DNA of 64,000 nt, from NCBI GenBank assembly GCA_023205875.1, contig CP060757.1, positions 1,302,001 through 1,366,000 of the forward strand, in the 5' to 3' direction. The position numbers were made by a program, and so were the translations under genes. Positions 1-9,413 of the stretch are shown here, one piece after another (position 1 is the first letter of the stretch; each line of letters starts with the position of its first letter). A model generated the notes under the pieces. It was not told where the DNA came from and ran no database searches. It saw only the letters and a program-made list of their open reading frames with translations. The stretch comes from Chloropicon primus. Taxonomy: Eukaryota > Chlorophyta > Chloropicophyceae > Chloropicales > Chloropicaceae.

Positions 1-323
1 ATCGTTCTCTTCTGGCCCCCGACCCAGAGGATCAACATGACCCAATAACAGTAGATGGAATACGCTTCCGCGAACTCTTGCAAGGTCTTCCACAGCGGGA
101 AGAGCGGGGTCAGGAGCAGCTTGGCCCACTGGATGAACCCGTACACCGGAGCTATCGCCACGACCCTGAAGCAGCATATCTGCAGTGCTGGAAGGCTGCC
201 TATGGAAAGGTGCTCCTGAAAGGTTCTAAAACAAATGTAGGACGAGATGAGGCACAGAAACAGCACGGAGGACTGAAACACGACGTCCAGCGCCAACTCG
301 GAAACCAGCGCCGACACCTTCAT
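1..323 (-). CDS. TMEM184 / OST-alpha (DUF300) family membrane protein, N-terminal part
   Basis: This is the N-terminal 107 residues of a gene that runs off the left edge of the window. The start is the ATG at 323-321; an in-frame stop lies a short way upstream. The translation has hydrophobic helices and the family's landmarks: a hydrophobic first segment, then EHLSIGSLPALQ followed by VVAIAPVYGFIQWAK, then EFAEAYSIYCYWVM and the LWVGGQK turn. In TMEM184/organic-solute-transporter-alpha proteins the equivalents are the HL...P..Q, R....P.Y, EAY.IY and LGG motifs. The family comprises seven-TM proteins of the endomembrane system or plasma membrane, and the transport role is poorly defined. The gene is divergent from the phosphate transporter to its right. 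The family call is from motif recognition only; an unannotated upstream exon cannot be excluded. Confidence 0.6.
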   Translation of the reverse strand, partial: MKVSALVSELALDVVFQSSVLFLCLISSYICFRTFQEHLSIGSLPALQICCFRVVAIAPVYGFIQWAKLLLTPLFPLWKTLQEFAEAYSIYCYWVMLILWVGGQKRT

Positions 324-864
324 CCCCTGGAACCGCGAGTGGAAAGCAGGGAAAGGGGACGACAACAAGGGTCAGACGAACCCAGAAGCAAGTTCAAGTT
401 CGATGATGCTCGAGACGATTCACTTCCTCTCGAGCGAGGGGCGACGGCGACAGAAGCACGCGCGGCGGTGTGGATGCACCGAGACAAACAGTCGAGCGTG
501 CGCTCCCTTCCCCACCCTTCGCGAACGTGAGAGAGTCGTCATCGTCATTTGGCACTTACCTCGCCCTCGCCAAGGCGTCCTCCTCCCTCGATCAGCCCAC
601 GACGGAGATGATCGCCCCACGATCGATCAGCTGCACCTTTTTTTTTTGGATTGGATAATAATAACGGGCGAGCCTCGAGCCTCGGCGCAGGAGGAGGGGA
701 CTTGAGAGAGAGAGAACGAGACCAAGGGGAGGGGACGAGGACGGACGTTGGGGGGAGGAGGGAGATAACGGACGAACGATCCTTGGGTCTCGGCGGCGGC
801 GAAGGAGGAGGAGGAGGGGCTTGAGAGAGAGAGAGAGAGAACGAGACCAAGGGGGAGGGGCAGA
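324..864. promoter_or_regulatory. Divergent 5' region between TMEM184-like and SPX-MFS genes
   Basis: No gene is supported here. The stretch holds a T tract near 641-651 and a long purine-rich half (about 690-860) with repeated GAGAGA runs at 705-715 and 824-840, just before the SPX-MFS start. It probably contains both promoters and 5' UTRs. Confidence 0.4.
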
Positions 865-3036
865 ATGGTGGGGTTCGGGCAGCAGATAAAGCGGGAGGCC
901 CCGGACGGCTGGGGGGACATGATGCTCGACTACGAAGCCCTGAAGCACAGGATCAAGCTAGCAAAAGGCGCAGGGACGGACCTCCTGGTGAGGAAGGCTT
1001 TGGAGAATTCTTTTCAGCACCTCTTGGACAGCGAATTGGAGAAGGTGCTGGCCTTCTACAAGACGATCTCGCCGGGTCTCGTGAGGAGCATCGGCGCCTT
1101 GAAGGCCGAGACGGGGCGCGTCGCGAGAGCGCTTCACAAGAGCGAGGACGTGGAGAGGCTTGCGAGCCAGTGGGTCGCGGAGGCGCAGAATTTGCATAAG
1201 CTTCTGTTGTACCTGTCTCTCAACCTTGAGGCGCTCAGGAAAATCCTCAAGAAGGCCAACAAGTCTAGCTGCCTCTCCGTCGAGCCCAGGCCAGGTCTCG
1301 TGAAGCTCCGGTTGCAGCTGGGGGACTGGAACGTGGAGCAAGGCTCGTTCCTTCCGGCGGACATTGTCGAGGAGATAAACGTCATGAAGGACCATCCAGA
1401 ATTGGAGGAGGCCGCCGTGACAGTCAAGGTCGCCCTGCAGGAGCTGGACGTGATGAGAAAGCAGCACGCGAAGGGAGGGAGGCTGTCTCTCCATGCCTTC
1501 AGCAGGGAAGGAAGGAGCAGCCACCGCGTGAACAAGTCCTTGAAGGTTCTGCACTCTCAGGTGGAGAAGGTCAGGCTGGCGCAGATTCAGATTGCTCTGG
1601 ACGACGTGGGGAACCGAGCCAAGGCCGCGGCGAGCATAATCGAGGCGACCCCGTATCTCCACCTTGTCGCGAAGGCGGGAATTTTCACGCCGGCGCCCCC
1701 CGAGAACAGGGCGCATGCCACGGTCCAGGGTCTCCTCATCAACCTCGCGGGGGCGTTTCTTTACATGACCAATTACAACCTCGTTCTGCCGACGAACGAG
1801 GCGTACCTGAATCACCTCGACTCCTCTTCCAGTTACGCCGGAGCAGTGGTGGGTTTCTCGGATCTGACAGCAGTCGCCGTATCCTTCGTATACGGGTGGT
1901 GGAGCAACCACACCTTCAAGCAGCCCTTGGTCGCCAGCTCCCTGCTGTCCCTTTTGGGAAACTTGCTGTACGTCGCGGCCTGGGATTCGAGCCCAGGCGG
2001 ATTGGCGTTGCTCCTAGCCAGCCGATTGCTGGTGGGTCTCGGGAGCTGTCGCGCCGTGAACAGGCGCTACATTGCGGACTTTGTGTCGAAAAAGAGAAGG
2101 ACAGCGGCAAGCGCAGCTTTCGTTGCTGCTTCTGCTGGGGGAGCAGCCATCGGGCCTCTGCTGGTCGTTCCCCTGGCTGGGCTGTCAGAGTTCAAGGTGA
2201 TGGGGCATCTGAGCATCAATCCAATCACGGCAGGTGGCGCGCTCATGGCTGTGATGTGGCTCCTGTACACTGCAGCCGTTTGGATCCTCTTCAAGGACCC
2301 GCCGCTCAACCGGGAGGATGGCGATGAGGATGGCGATGAACGGCACGAAGGGGAATTCCCAGAGCACGACAACAACTCCATCACGAGGCCGTTGCTCGGC
2401 GGTGGGGAGACCTCAGGCGGTGGGAGAGTGGACATGCAACCAGTTTGGGTCACGATTTATGCGCTATTCACTCTGAAGTTTGTCCAGCAGGGCACATTAT
2501 CGAGTTTTCCAGAGTTTGCGCACAACTTCTACGCCTGGACAACAGGAAAGATTGGGGTCTTCTTATGCGTTGCGTCCCTCGCGATGCTCCCGTTGAACTT
2601 TGTCGTCGCGATTTTGGCGGCCAGGTACAGCGACAGGAAACTCCTGTTCTCCTGCGAGGCCCTGAGCGTGGCAGGATTGCTGCTCATGCTCTGCCTCAAT
2701 GGCAGGAGACCCCTCCTCCCCTCGTACGTGTGCGGGGCTTTGCTGGTCTACGGCACGACGATCGCCATGGAATCTTGCTCCATGAGCTTGCTCTCGAAGA
2801 AGATTCCAGGATCCATGCGACGCAGCACGTGCAACGCAGGCCTTCTCGCCACGCAGGCGGGCTCCTTCGGTAGGTTCCTGGGGAACATGGCCATCACGCT
2901 CTTCGGCGCCCTCCTCGGAGGCGGTCACTTAAGTGCCAAGATCGTCCTCTTTGACCTCGTGTTCTTCGGAACCCTCCTCGCAGCCACTGCCGTCCTCCTC
3001 GTCTACACCTTAATCATGTACAGGCGCCTCGATTAG
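865..3036 (+). CDS. SPX-MFS phosphate transporter (PHT5/VPT type)
   Basis: This single-exon gene encodes 723 residues. The N-terminal SPX domain begins MVGFGQQIKREAPDGW and contains the helix LRKILKKANKSS at about 124-135, whose lysines match the inositol-pyrophosphate-binding surface of SPX domains. From about residue 285 on there are some 11-12 hydrophobic helices of a major-facilitator transporter, with NLVLPTNEAYL early and the RYIADFV signature after the fourth helix, as in SPX-MFS proteins. A charged loop (GDEDGDERHEGE) separates the two halves. Plant members (PHT5/VPT) move phosphate across the vacuolar membrane and are gated by SPX-ligand binding; the same role is inferred here. The start is the first ATG after a GA-rich leader. 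The length is normal for the family. Confidence 0.88.
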   Translation: MVGFGQQIKREAPDGWGDMMLDYEALKHRIKLAKGAGTDLLVRKALENSFQHLLDSELEKVLAFYKTISPGLVRSIGALKAETGRVARALHKSEDVERLASQWVAEAQNLHKLLLYLSLNLEALRKILKKANKSSCLSVEPRPGLVKLRLQLGDWNVEQGSFLPADIVEEINVMKDHPELEEAAVTVKVALQELDVMRKQHAKGGRLSLHAFSREGRSSHRVNKSLKVLHSQVEKVRLAQIQIALDDVGNRAKAAASIIEATPYLHLVAKAGIFTPAPPENRAHATVQGLLINLAGAFLYMTNYNLVLPTNEAYLNHLDSSSSYAGAVVGFSDLTAVAVSFVYGWWSNHTFKQPLVASSLLSLLGNLLYVAAWDSSPGGLALLLASRLLVGLGSCRAVNRRYIADFVSKKRRTAASAAFVAASAGGAAIGPLLVVPLAGLSEFKVMGHLSINPITAGGALMAVMWLLYTAAVWILFKDPPLNREDGDEDGDERHEGEFPEHDNNSITRPLLGGGETSGGGRVDMQPVWVTIYALFTLKFVQQGTLSSFPEFAHNFYAWTTGKIGVFLCVASLAMLPLNFVVAILAARYSDRKLLFSCEALSVAGLLLMLCLNGRRPLLPSYVCGALLVYGTTIAMESCSMSLLSKKIPGSMRRSTCNAGLLATQAGSFGRFLGNMAITLFGALLGGGHLSAKIVLFDLVFFGTLLAATAVLLVYTLIMYRRLD

Positions 3037-3050
3037 CGCGGATTAATCGG

Positions 3051-3288
3051 ATGAACAGCAGCTCTGAGATGAACAATCTGCACCAAGGCTTCGCCGAGCT
3101 CGGCCTGCAAGTCGCGAAGATTCTCTTCCGGAAGGTCCAGAAACTCTTGTGCGAGGTCCTGACATCCAAGGCTTTCCAAAGATTCCCTCTTCCCCCTCGT
3201 TACTCTCCCGGGCGTCTTGTTCCTCGCGCAATGTCCCCTTCGTCCTGCCCTGCGTCTCCCTCGAGAGAGGCCCCTTTCCTGGAGCTCA
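3051..3288. repeat. R1 duplicated block, copy A
   Basis: This 238-bp block recurs at 32789-33028 in the same orientation with only a few substitutions and one 2-base length difference. It begins 14 bases after the SPX-MFS stop and ends 7 bases before the cis-prenyltransferase ATG. It is open in several frames: a helical plus-strand reading starting MNSSSEMNNLHQGF, and a minus-strand reading containing LRDLQAELGEALVQIV. Neither is an established gene. Confidence 0.85.
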
Positions 3289-3295
3289 ATTTGGC

Positions 3296-4063
3296 ATGGT
3301 GTCAACGATGTCGTCGTTGGTGGAGGTGTTGATGCGGGTGGTGCGGGCGGGGGTACTGAAGGTTCTGTCGTCCGGCCCAATCCCCGCTCACCTCGGGATC
3401 ATCATGGACGGGAACAGGCGGTACGCCACGAGACGGAAGCTTCATACGACGAGTGGGCACCTCAAGGGCTTCGATAAACTGCACGAGATGTTGTTTTGGC
3501 TCCTCGACGTGGGAATACGGAACGTGAGCGTGTACGCCTTCAGCATAGACAACTTCAAGCGGACCGAGGACGAGGTCCGTGCCCTCATGGACCTCGCGCA
3601 CGAGAAGTTTCAAGCCCTTCTTAACGACATGGACCTGATCCACCGGTACCAAGTCCGGGTGCTGGTGACTGGTGATCTAGCGAGGGTTCCGGTCAAGGTG
3701 GGGGAAGCGGCCGAGTCGCTCATGGAGGCGACGAGGAAGCACTCAAAGTGCGTCCTCAACATCTGCTTCGCGTACACGGGTTGCTACGACATAGGGTGCG
3801 CAGTCAAGGCGGTTGCGGGGGAGGTGGAGCGGGGGGAGGTGGACCCTTCTGAAGTGGACGGGAGGTTGGTGCGGGACCGCCTCCTGACCCACGGCATGCC
3901 TCCCGTGGATCTGCTGCTCAGAACTTCTGGGGAGAAGCGCTTGAGCGACTTTCTGCCGTGGCAGTGCGGCGGTGCCCACTTGGCCTTCATCGACACGCTG
4001 TGGCCCGAACTGTCACTGTGGGACCTGGCGCAAGTGATTTTGGAGTATCAAGACACGCGGTAG
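3296..4063 (+). CDS. cis-Prenyltransferase (dehydrodolichyl diphosphate synthase family)
   Basis: The gene encodes 255 residues. It carries the family's catalytic box HLGIIMDGNRRYA at about 32-44, with the essential Asp at 38. Further on are SVYAFSIDNFKR, the CFAYTGCYDI region and the distal box LLRTSGEKRLSDFLPWQ, which binds the pyrophosphate. The enzyme adds isopentenyl units in cis to farnesyl diphosphate to make dolichol-type polyprenyl diphosphate, normally at the ER. The start is the ATG at 3296; longer readings upstream lack an ATG and run into the R1 repeat. The C-terminus ends in EYQDTR, and I do not see the RxG motif found at the end of single-subunit enzymes, so a NgBR/Nus1-like partner may be needed. 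The family call is firm; the product chain length is not known. Confidence 0.88.
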   Translation: MVSTMSSLVEVLMRVVRAGVLKVLSSGPIPAHLGIIMDGNRRYATRRKLHTTSGHLKGFDKLHEMLFWLLDVGIRNVSVYAFSIDNFKRTEDEVRALMDLAHEKFQALLNDMDLIHRYQVRVLVTGDLARVPVKVGEAAESLMEATRKHSKCVLNICFAYTGCYDIGCAVKAVAGEVERGEVDPSEVDGRLVRDRLLTHGMPPVDLLLRTSGEKRLSDFLPWQCGGAHLAFIDTLWPELSLWDLAQVILEYQDTR

Positions 4064-4219
4064 AAGCAACGCGTGAGCCTCGACTGGTTAGAGAGGCCCC
4101 ATTGTACGATTAGTATCATAAACGACTGCGGGGAGAAATGTTACAGAGCGTGCTCTTTGTTACAGGTCAATTATCACATTCAATGTACAAGTTTTTTTTT
4201 TCTCTCTCTCTCTCCTCGC

Positions 4220-6982
4220 TCACTTCAGCTTGGCCGCGGCTTTGGCCACGGCTTTCAAGCTTTTCGTTCCTTTGCCACCCTTTTGCGGCGTCTTCTGGGC
4301 CTGCCTTGATGCCGCCCTCTTCGACTTCTGGACGTTGCAGCTCTTGATTCTCCTCATGTACGTTCCCAAGTTCACCGGCTCCACCGGATGCTCGTCGAGG
4401 TTCACGTCGTCTGGAATGTCGAAACCATACCTGAGGTACATGTTCAGCGTACCATAGTCGCAATCAATGTCTGCCGTGAGGATGCCTATCCTGGCCTGCT
4501 CGAGCGTCAGCATGTCGTCGTAAGGGTTTTCAGAGGTTGTGCCCATCGCTTCTATCAATGCCTCCTCGAGAATATGCAGATACTGCTCCCTCTCCGCGAG
4601 GAACTGGTCTCTAATCTCCTCCGCAAACTGACCCTGGTCGCCCGACCTGTCTTCCTCGAACAGAAGCTCGTACATGACCCAGTCGCCCTGCTGGTCTTGC
4701 TCCAGGCACTCCCACAGTGTCTCGAGCTGCTCCTCTGACTTGTTGCTAAAGTGTTCCTTTGTGACCTTCATGAAGTCGAGCTTGGGCAGTCTGCCGATGA
4801 CCTTGCCTCCCACAGCAAAGTCTGCGGCCCTCAGCTCCTCCTTGTACTTCTCTATCATGTGCATCTGGTCGCGATACACCTCCTCGCCGATTTCACCCTG
4901 CAGGACCTTGAGGAAAAGCTCGCAATCAGCATCGTACGAGTACTTCTTCAAAGCATTGATGAGGTTGTAGCCCCACTCGGCAATCATGGCCTGGAGTCCG
5001 AACTTCTTCTGGAGGAACGCGAAGAAGAACTCCTCCATGGTCATCTCCTGGCCCCACTTCATCTTTTCCCTCCAGGCCTCCTTCACCATGCCCTCCGCAG
5101 TGGCCTTGATGAGCTTCCTGTTTCTGATCTTGTTGTTCGTCCTGAGGTACTTTGGAACGTTGCTGCCCGTGCCCAGACCCACAAAGTACGAGTCCCTGCT
5201 GTACTGGCCAACGCTCTTGGTCGACATGATCGGCTTCTTCTTTTCCTTGCCCGCCAGCAAGTCACTGTGCAGAATTGTGGACATGATGTTCGCAAAGTCG
5301 TTCACGGTTGCTACGTTCATCATCTCAAGCTCCTCCAGACTACTTCCGGTGCACTTGATGAACGTGTTGCACACGTCAGAGTGCGACAGCAGCGAAATGA
5401 AGAGCTCCTTGCATGTCAGCTTCTGGTCGACCGGCCTCTCGCTCGATATCACGCTTCCCATGATGTCCGGGCTTGGGTTCTTGTCGTTCTGCAGTCGGTA
5501 CTTGAGGATTGCGATCTGGGACGTGTCCAACAGGCCCTCGAGGGCGCCCATCTTGCCAAGCTTGAACCTGTTCTTCAAGAGCTCGTTGAAGTTCGAAGGG
5601 GTGCTCGGAACGCTTCTCGCGTCCACCGACTTTGGCAAGGCGGCCAAGGCTCCCGAGAGGACGAGCTTCACCAACGATATGGTGTTCCTGTCCCCGACCA
5701 GCCTCGCGGAGGAGGAGACTCCTATCTGCTCTATGCAGACTGTGAGCCTCTCCAGCTGCTGCTTGTTCTTGATGAACTTCTTGATCTTGTCGCTCACGCC
5801 CTTCGTCTCCAGCTCTTGGCTGATGTCGTCCACGGACAGGTCTCCCTGAAGCAGGCCGCACAAGTCCTCGAACTCGAGGACCTTGAGGACCTTCGAGTTC
5901 GCCACGCTCAGGATCTTGTCCACAACGGAGTCCTCGGCCTTCTCTGGATCGTCCTCCATGATCTTCTCCGCCAGCTTGGACAGGGTGGTGAAGGTGGCAG
6001 CGTCCATCCTCCTGGCGACCAGGGACACGCCAGCCTCCGCCCTCAGCCTCTTGATCTCTTCCAGGCAATTGTCGTAGTTCTCCCTCGGGATGCACTGGGA
6101 CAGCTTCGCCTGCATCTGCTCGATTCTCTCGAAGGCCCTGTCCCTCTCTATCTTCAGGCGCTCCACGGTCTGGGACGCCTCGCTACTGGCGAAGTTCACC
6201 GTCTTCGCACTCATGATCTCCTTCTCCGCGGTGACCAGAGCGTTCTCCTTCTCGTTCATCCAGAACTCGAGGACCTCGATCTTCCTGTTCTTCACGTCCA
6301 TGTACTTTTGCTGCTGGTTCAGCTTCGCCCGAAGGTCCTGGTTCTCACACATTATCTGCTCCATTTTCGTCTTCGCCTGGGACATCTCCAAGAAAGCCTT
6401 GGCGTGAATCGTTTTCCTTTGCCTCTCCGCGTTCCTCTCGAAGATCTCGAGCTTGGCCTTCAGATCCTGCTGCTCGCTCGCTTGCTTCTGCAGGTACTCG
6501 ATGTACGACTCGTACTCGTCCTTGATCGTTTTCAGCAGGTGGCCGTAAGTCCGGAACTCCATGATGAAAACCTCAAAGAGCCTCTGGAAGACTTCAAACT
6601 TCGCGAAGTTGTATCCATCCTTGTCAGACAGCTCCAAGAAACCCATCTCTGTCTGCACGAACGATTCTAGCTTCCTCAGCAGCGCTGGCTTGTTCTTGTT
6701 GCCTTTTGGTTTCACGGGCCAAGTGTCGAACTGGACGCCTACTGGAATCTTGCACCCGAGGAGGTAGCGCGGGTCCCACAGATTCTCCTGCGAAATTTGA
6801 CTGAACCGCTTCAGCTTCTGCGGACTCAGCTTCGAGGCCCTCCTGTAGAAGGACTTGCCCTCCGCATAGCTCATCGATGTCTTGAGCTTTCTGTCCGAGA
6901 ACGAGGACAGCAGAGACCTGTCCCCGGCGAGCTGCGTCTCAGAGGTGTGCGCCCTCATCGACGAGTGTTGACCCATGGCCAT
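4220..6982 (-). CDS. TSNAXIP1-like coiled-coil protein, probable flagellar protein
   Basis: This single-exon gene encodes 920 residues. After a basic N-terminus, residues of about 90-230 match the TSNAXIP1 N-terminal domain: KLESFVQTEMGFLEL, then FQRLFEVFIMEFRTYGHLL and IKDEYESYIEYLQKQ. A long coiled coil follows (about 190-320), then a largely helical half that includes MTMEEFFFAFLQKKFG and acidic EF-hand-like stretches, ending in a Lys/Ala-rich tail. Proteins with this domain are associated with cilia and sperm flagella, so a role in the flagellum is inferred. The start is the ATG at 6982, the first in frame; coding-like sequence upstream to 7069 has no ATG, and a spliced leader exon is possible. 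The gene converges on the cis-prenyltransferase. Confidence 0.72.
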   Translation of the reverse strand: MAMGQHSSMRAHTSETQLAGDRSLLSSFSDRKLKTSMSYAEGKSFYRRASKLSPQKLKRFSQISQENLWDPRYLLGCKIPVGVQFDTWPVKPKGNKNKPALLRKLESFVQTEMGFLELSDKDGYNFAKFEVFQRLFEVFIMEFRTYGHLLKTIKDEYESYIEYLQKQASEQQDLKAKLEIFERNAERQRKTIHAKAFLEMSQAKTKMEQIMCENQDLRAKLNQQQKYMDVKNRKIEVLEFWMNEKENALVTAEKEIMSAKTVNFASSEASQTVERLKIERDRAFERIEQMQAKLSQCIPRENYDNCLEEIKRLRAEAGVSLVARRMDAATFTTLSKLAEKIMEDDPEKAEDSVVDKILSVANSKVLKVLEFEDLCGLLQGDLSVDDISQELETKGVSDKIKKFIKNKQQLERLTVCIEQIGVSSSARLVGDRNTISLVKLVLSGALAALPKSVDARSVPSTPSNFNELLKNRFKLGKMGALEGLLDTSQIAILKYRLQNDKNPSPDIMGSVISSERPVDQKLTCKELFISLLSHSDVCNTFIKCTGSSLEELEMMNVATVNDFANIMSTILHSDLLAGKEKKKPIMSTKSVGQYSRDSYFVGLGTGSNVPKYLRTNNKIRNRKLIKATAEGMVKEAWREKMKWGQEMTMEEFFFAFLQKKFGLQAMIAEWGYNLINALKKYSYDADCELFLKVLQGEIGEEVYRDQMHMIEKYKEELRAADFAVGGKVIGRLPKLDFMKVTKEHFSNKSEEQLETLWECLEQDQQGDWVMYELLFEEDRSGDQGQFAEEIRDQFLAEREQYLHILEEALIEAMGTTSENPYDDMLTLEQARIGILTADIDCDYGTLNMYLRYGFDIPDDVNLDEHPVEPVNLGTYMRRIKSCNVQKSKRAASRQAQKTPQKGGKGTKSLKAVAKAAAKLK

Positions 6983-8133
6983 CGTCCTAATGCGCCGCCT
7001 CAGGGCGTCGTCCGCCGTTCTCGTGCTCCTCTTCCCTTCGCTCGCTGTCCCGGTATTGTGGAGAGTCAAAAGTCAAACACAGAAACAAGGAAAAGTTAGC
7101 TTTTTCGCGTGCCAGCGTCGAGCCAGGTGCGCTCGCATTGCCAGCTGCGTTCCCAGGCAAGGGAGTCCTCGGGGGCTGCGACCTTACCTGACTCGTAAAG
7201 CTCTCCCGACAGCTGCAGAGAAAGGGATGGGAGATGGGGCAACACGGAGGACGGCACCTCGGATAAGTCCGCTGTGCCATTGCCGTAGTTTGGACCTTTG
7301 CGCGACGTGGCACGCATGTTGACTCTATCGCAAGCCCCCCTTATCCACTACCTCCTCTCCTTCTTTTCCCCTTCCACCTCGGTCCGAGTCCTCTCTATAG
7401 CGTCTATCGGTCCCTTGTCCGTTGGACACACTAGTCTCCAAACTCTCGAATCCTCGGAGCGTCTCTCCAGAGGGCGTCTCCTCTTGTCCAACGTCTCTCC
7501 TTTGCGTCTTGCTCCTCTTTCTCCTAATCCCTTTATTGCCCTGATCTCGTCCACCGTGTGTTCCGGTCTTGTCCTCCCCCTCCCGTCTCGTGCGGTGGTG
7601 TGTGTATGGCCGTCTTCCCCCTCCTGTCGTCGATTGACTTTGATACTCCCGGGCCATTAACGGTCCCAAGGAAATCTTGCCCCAACCGGGACCTTGGGAG
7701 GAGGACAGCTCCACCTTGTGTAACCTCGAACGAGAAATGGAGGACCAAGGCGACCGGTCAATACGAGTACGAGTAATGTTATAGATAGGACATATGGGAC
7801 CACAGCAGAGGATCGTCCAGAAGACGGGAACGGTACAGGAACAGAGGGGGCGGGGATCCCACGGAAATGTTGACTCCCTTTGGAGAGAGCCAGGGGAGAG
7901 GAGGGAGGAGTGGGATTGATTGTTGACCTCGGGAAGGAGTTGTTGGGTAGTTCTCGCAAGCAAGGCGTGCGGGGGCTCGAGGGGAGGACAGGGGCAAGGA
8001 CTCCGCGCAGGGACCGAGTGGACTCGAGTTCTTTTGCCTTACGGTGCGGTGCAGCAAGGTCTGCCTTTTGGAGAGAAAGGAAAACACTCGAGGGAGGTGG
8101 AGCACTACACCTTGGTGTAGGTTGGAGGGAAAG
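6983..8133. other. Intergenic stretch, no supported gene
   Basis: This is about 1.15 kb between the divergent TSNAXIP1-like gene and the gene at 8134. Open frames exist on both strands (for example minus 7325-7963), but they are low-complexity, rich in Ser/Arg/Pro, and show no recognisable domain. The sequence is less GC-rich and more pyrimidine-rich near 7360-7560. It probably holds promoters and 5' UTRs. Confidence 0.5.
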
Positions 8134-9210
8134 ATGGTGGAGGGGGAAGAGGGGCAGCTGGCCAAGGCCGAGAGGAAGTCTCAGTTCAAGAGCCTCACGG
8201 ACGAGAATGCCATTGAGCACATGCTGCAGAACGAGAACATTGGGGAGGAGCCCACGACGTCGACCATACCGGCGTACATGATCCCTAGTCTGTCGAGCAC
8301 CCTGCCGGTGTACTCGAACAGCGAGCAGGACTACATTCGGAGGGCCTTCCAGTCCGCGAATTACGATAGGATCTCGAACCTGCCGGACAACATCAAGGAG
8401 GAGGAGGTCACGAAAGCGAGGACGGACCACATCGATGACACGCTGAACTCGAAGTACACGACAAAGTCTTTGACGAAGGGCACCCTGACGAAGACGGGCC
8501 TCTTCCAGGAATTCGAGTACATCCCGTCCCGGTACACTTTGGCCGACGAGCTCGCTTCGATACAGAGGATAGACTCGGAGAAGAAGCGGTCGACGATAGC
8601 GGAGCTTGACTTTGCGCCCACGGGAACGATCAGGAAGCTGAAGCACGAGGACGGGTTCCAGGTCGGGAAGAACTTCCCGTACGTCAGCGACCCTTACGAG
8701 TCCGCCGTGGAGCAGATTCTGATGACCAAGTGGTCCCAGGAGGAGAAGAGAATCTGCGGACCCTTCATTCCTTCAGGGAACGACAGCGCTCTTGTGGACC
8801 ACGCCCCCGCCGCCCCGACCAGGCTCCTGATGCAGGAGGTGATGGAGAGCCTCAAGAAAGTCATACAGAAGGACTGGGAAGACGCCGTTTTCGAGATTTT
8901 CACCAACAAGCAGCAGGAGTGGGTGATTCGCTTCGACTTGAAGAGCATCGAGTCCGAGACGGGCCTGTCTGCGTACATGAACGTCTTCATCCGCTGCAAC
9001 GAGGAGATCATAGCTCACAGCTTGACCAAGGTGTCCGACCAGTGGAGCTACAAGCCTGATGAGAACCACATCGTGTTCACCTTGCGACCGCCGTGGGTTC
9101 ACGTCAGCAAGCTCGAGTCCTTCTATAAGCTTCACCCCACCCTCAGGACCTACAAGTCGACCAAGGAGGCCGCGGCAGCGATGAAAGCGGCGGCGAAGGC
9201 CATGGAGTAA
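8134..9210 (+). CDS. Conserved-looking protein of unknown function (possible flagellar protein)
   Basis: The gene encodes 358 residues from the ATG at 8134 (MVEGEEGQLAKAERK), preceded by a purine-rich leader. The protein is soluble, without membrane segments or a signal peptide. The first half is polar, with NSKYTTKSLTKGTLTKTG near residue 100. A middle segment, NFPYVSDPYESAVEQIL followed by EEKRICGPFIPSG, faintly recalls proline-marked motifs of some ciliary microtubule proteins. The last third looks like a compact alpha/beta region (EWVIRFDLKSIESETG, HIVFTLRPPWVHVS), and the C-terminus is an Ala/Lys helix. Base composition and codon use match neighbouring real genes, so I believe it is coding. 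I do not recognise the family. Its neighbour is TSNAXIP1-like, which weakly supports a flagellar context. Confidence 0.7.
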   Translation: MVEGEEGQLAKAERKSQFKSLTDENAIEHMLQNENIGEEPTTSTIPAYMIPSLSSTLPVYSNSEQDYIRRAFQSANYDRISNLPDNIKEEEVTKARTDHIDDTLNSKYTTKSLTKGTLTKTGLFQEFEYIPSRYTLADELASIQRIDSEKKRSTIAELDFAPTGTIRKLKHEDGFQVGKNFPYVSDPYESAVEQILMTKWSQEEKRICGPFIPSGNDSALVDHAPAAPTRLLMQEVMESLKKVIQKDWEDAVFEIFTNKQQEWVIRFDLKSIESETGLSAYMNVFIRCNEEIIAHSLTKVSDQWSYKPDENHIVFTLRPPWVHVSKLESFYKLHPTLRTYKSTKEAAAAMKAAAKAME

Positions 9211-9413
9211 CGCAAAGGCACACCCCGGCGTGAGGAGCACTCAAGGGAGGAGGAGGCACTCATTGTAAAAACGACGACTAGTTATTTGTATCAAAAGCTG
9301 AACACCACGAGAAAAAGGGGAGTTGAACATGAACAACACCAACCAAAAAAACCTTCGCCTTCATCACCCCCTTGGTCTGCAACCAACTCCGAAGATCTTC
9401 TGGATTAATTTTG

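Noticed and set aside
4751-6670. Long plus-strand open frame of 639 codons opposite the TSNAXIP1-like gene
   Set aside because: Leu/His/Val/Arg-rich and featureless, exactly the look of the antisense of a Glu/Lys/Gln-rich coiled coil. The minus strand holds a recognised domain.
7325-7963. Minus-strand open frame of 212 codons between two genes
   Set aside because: It lacks any domain, is rich in Ser/Arg/Gly low-complexity sequence, and lies in a region of lower coding bias.
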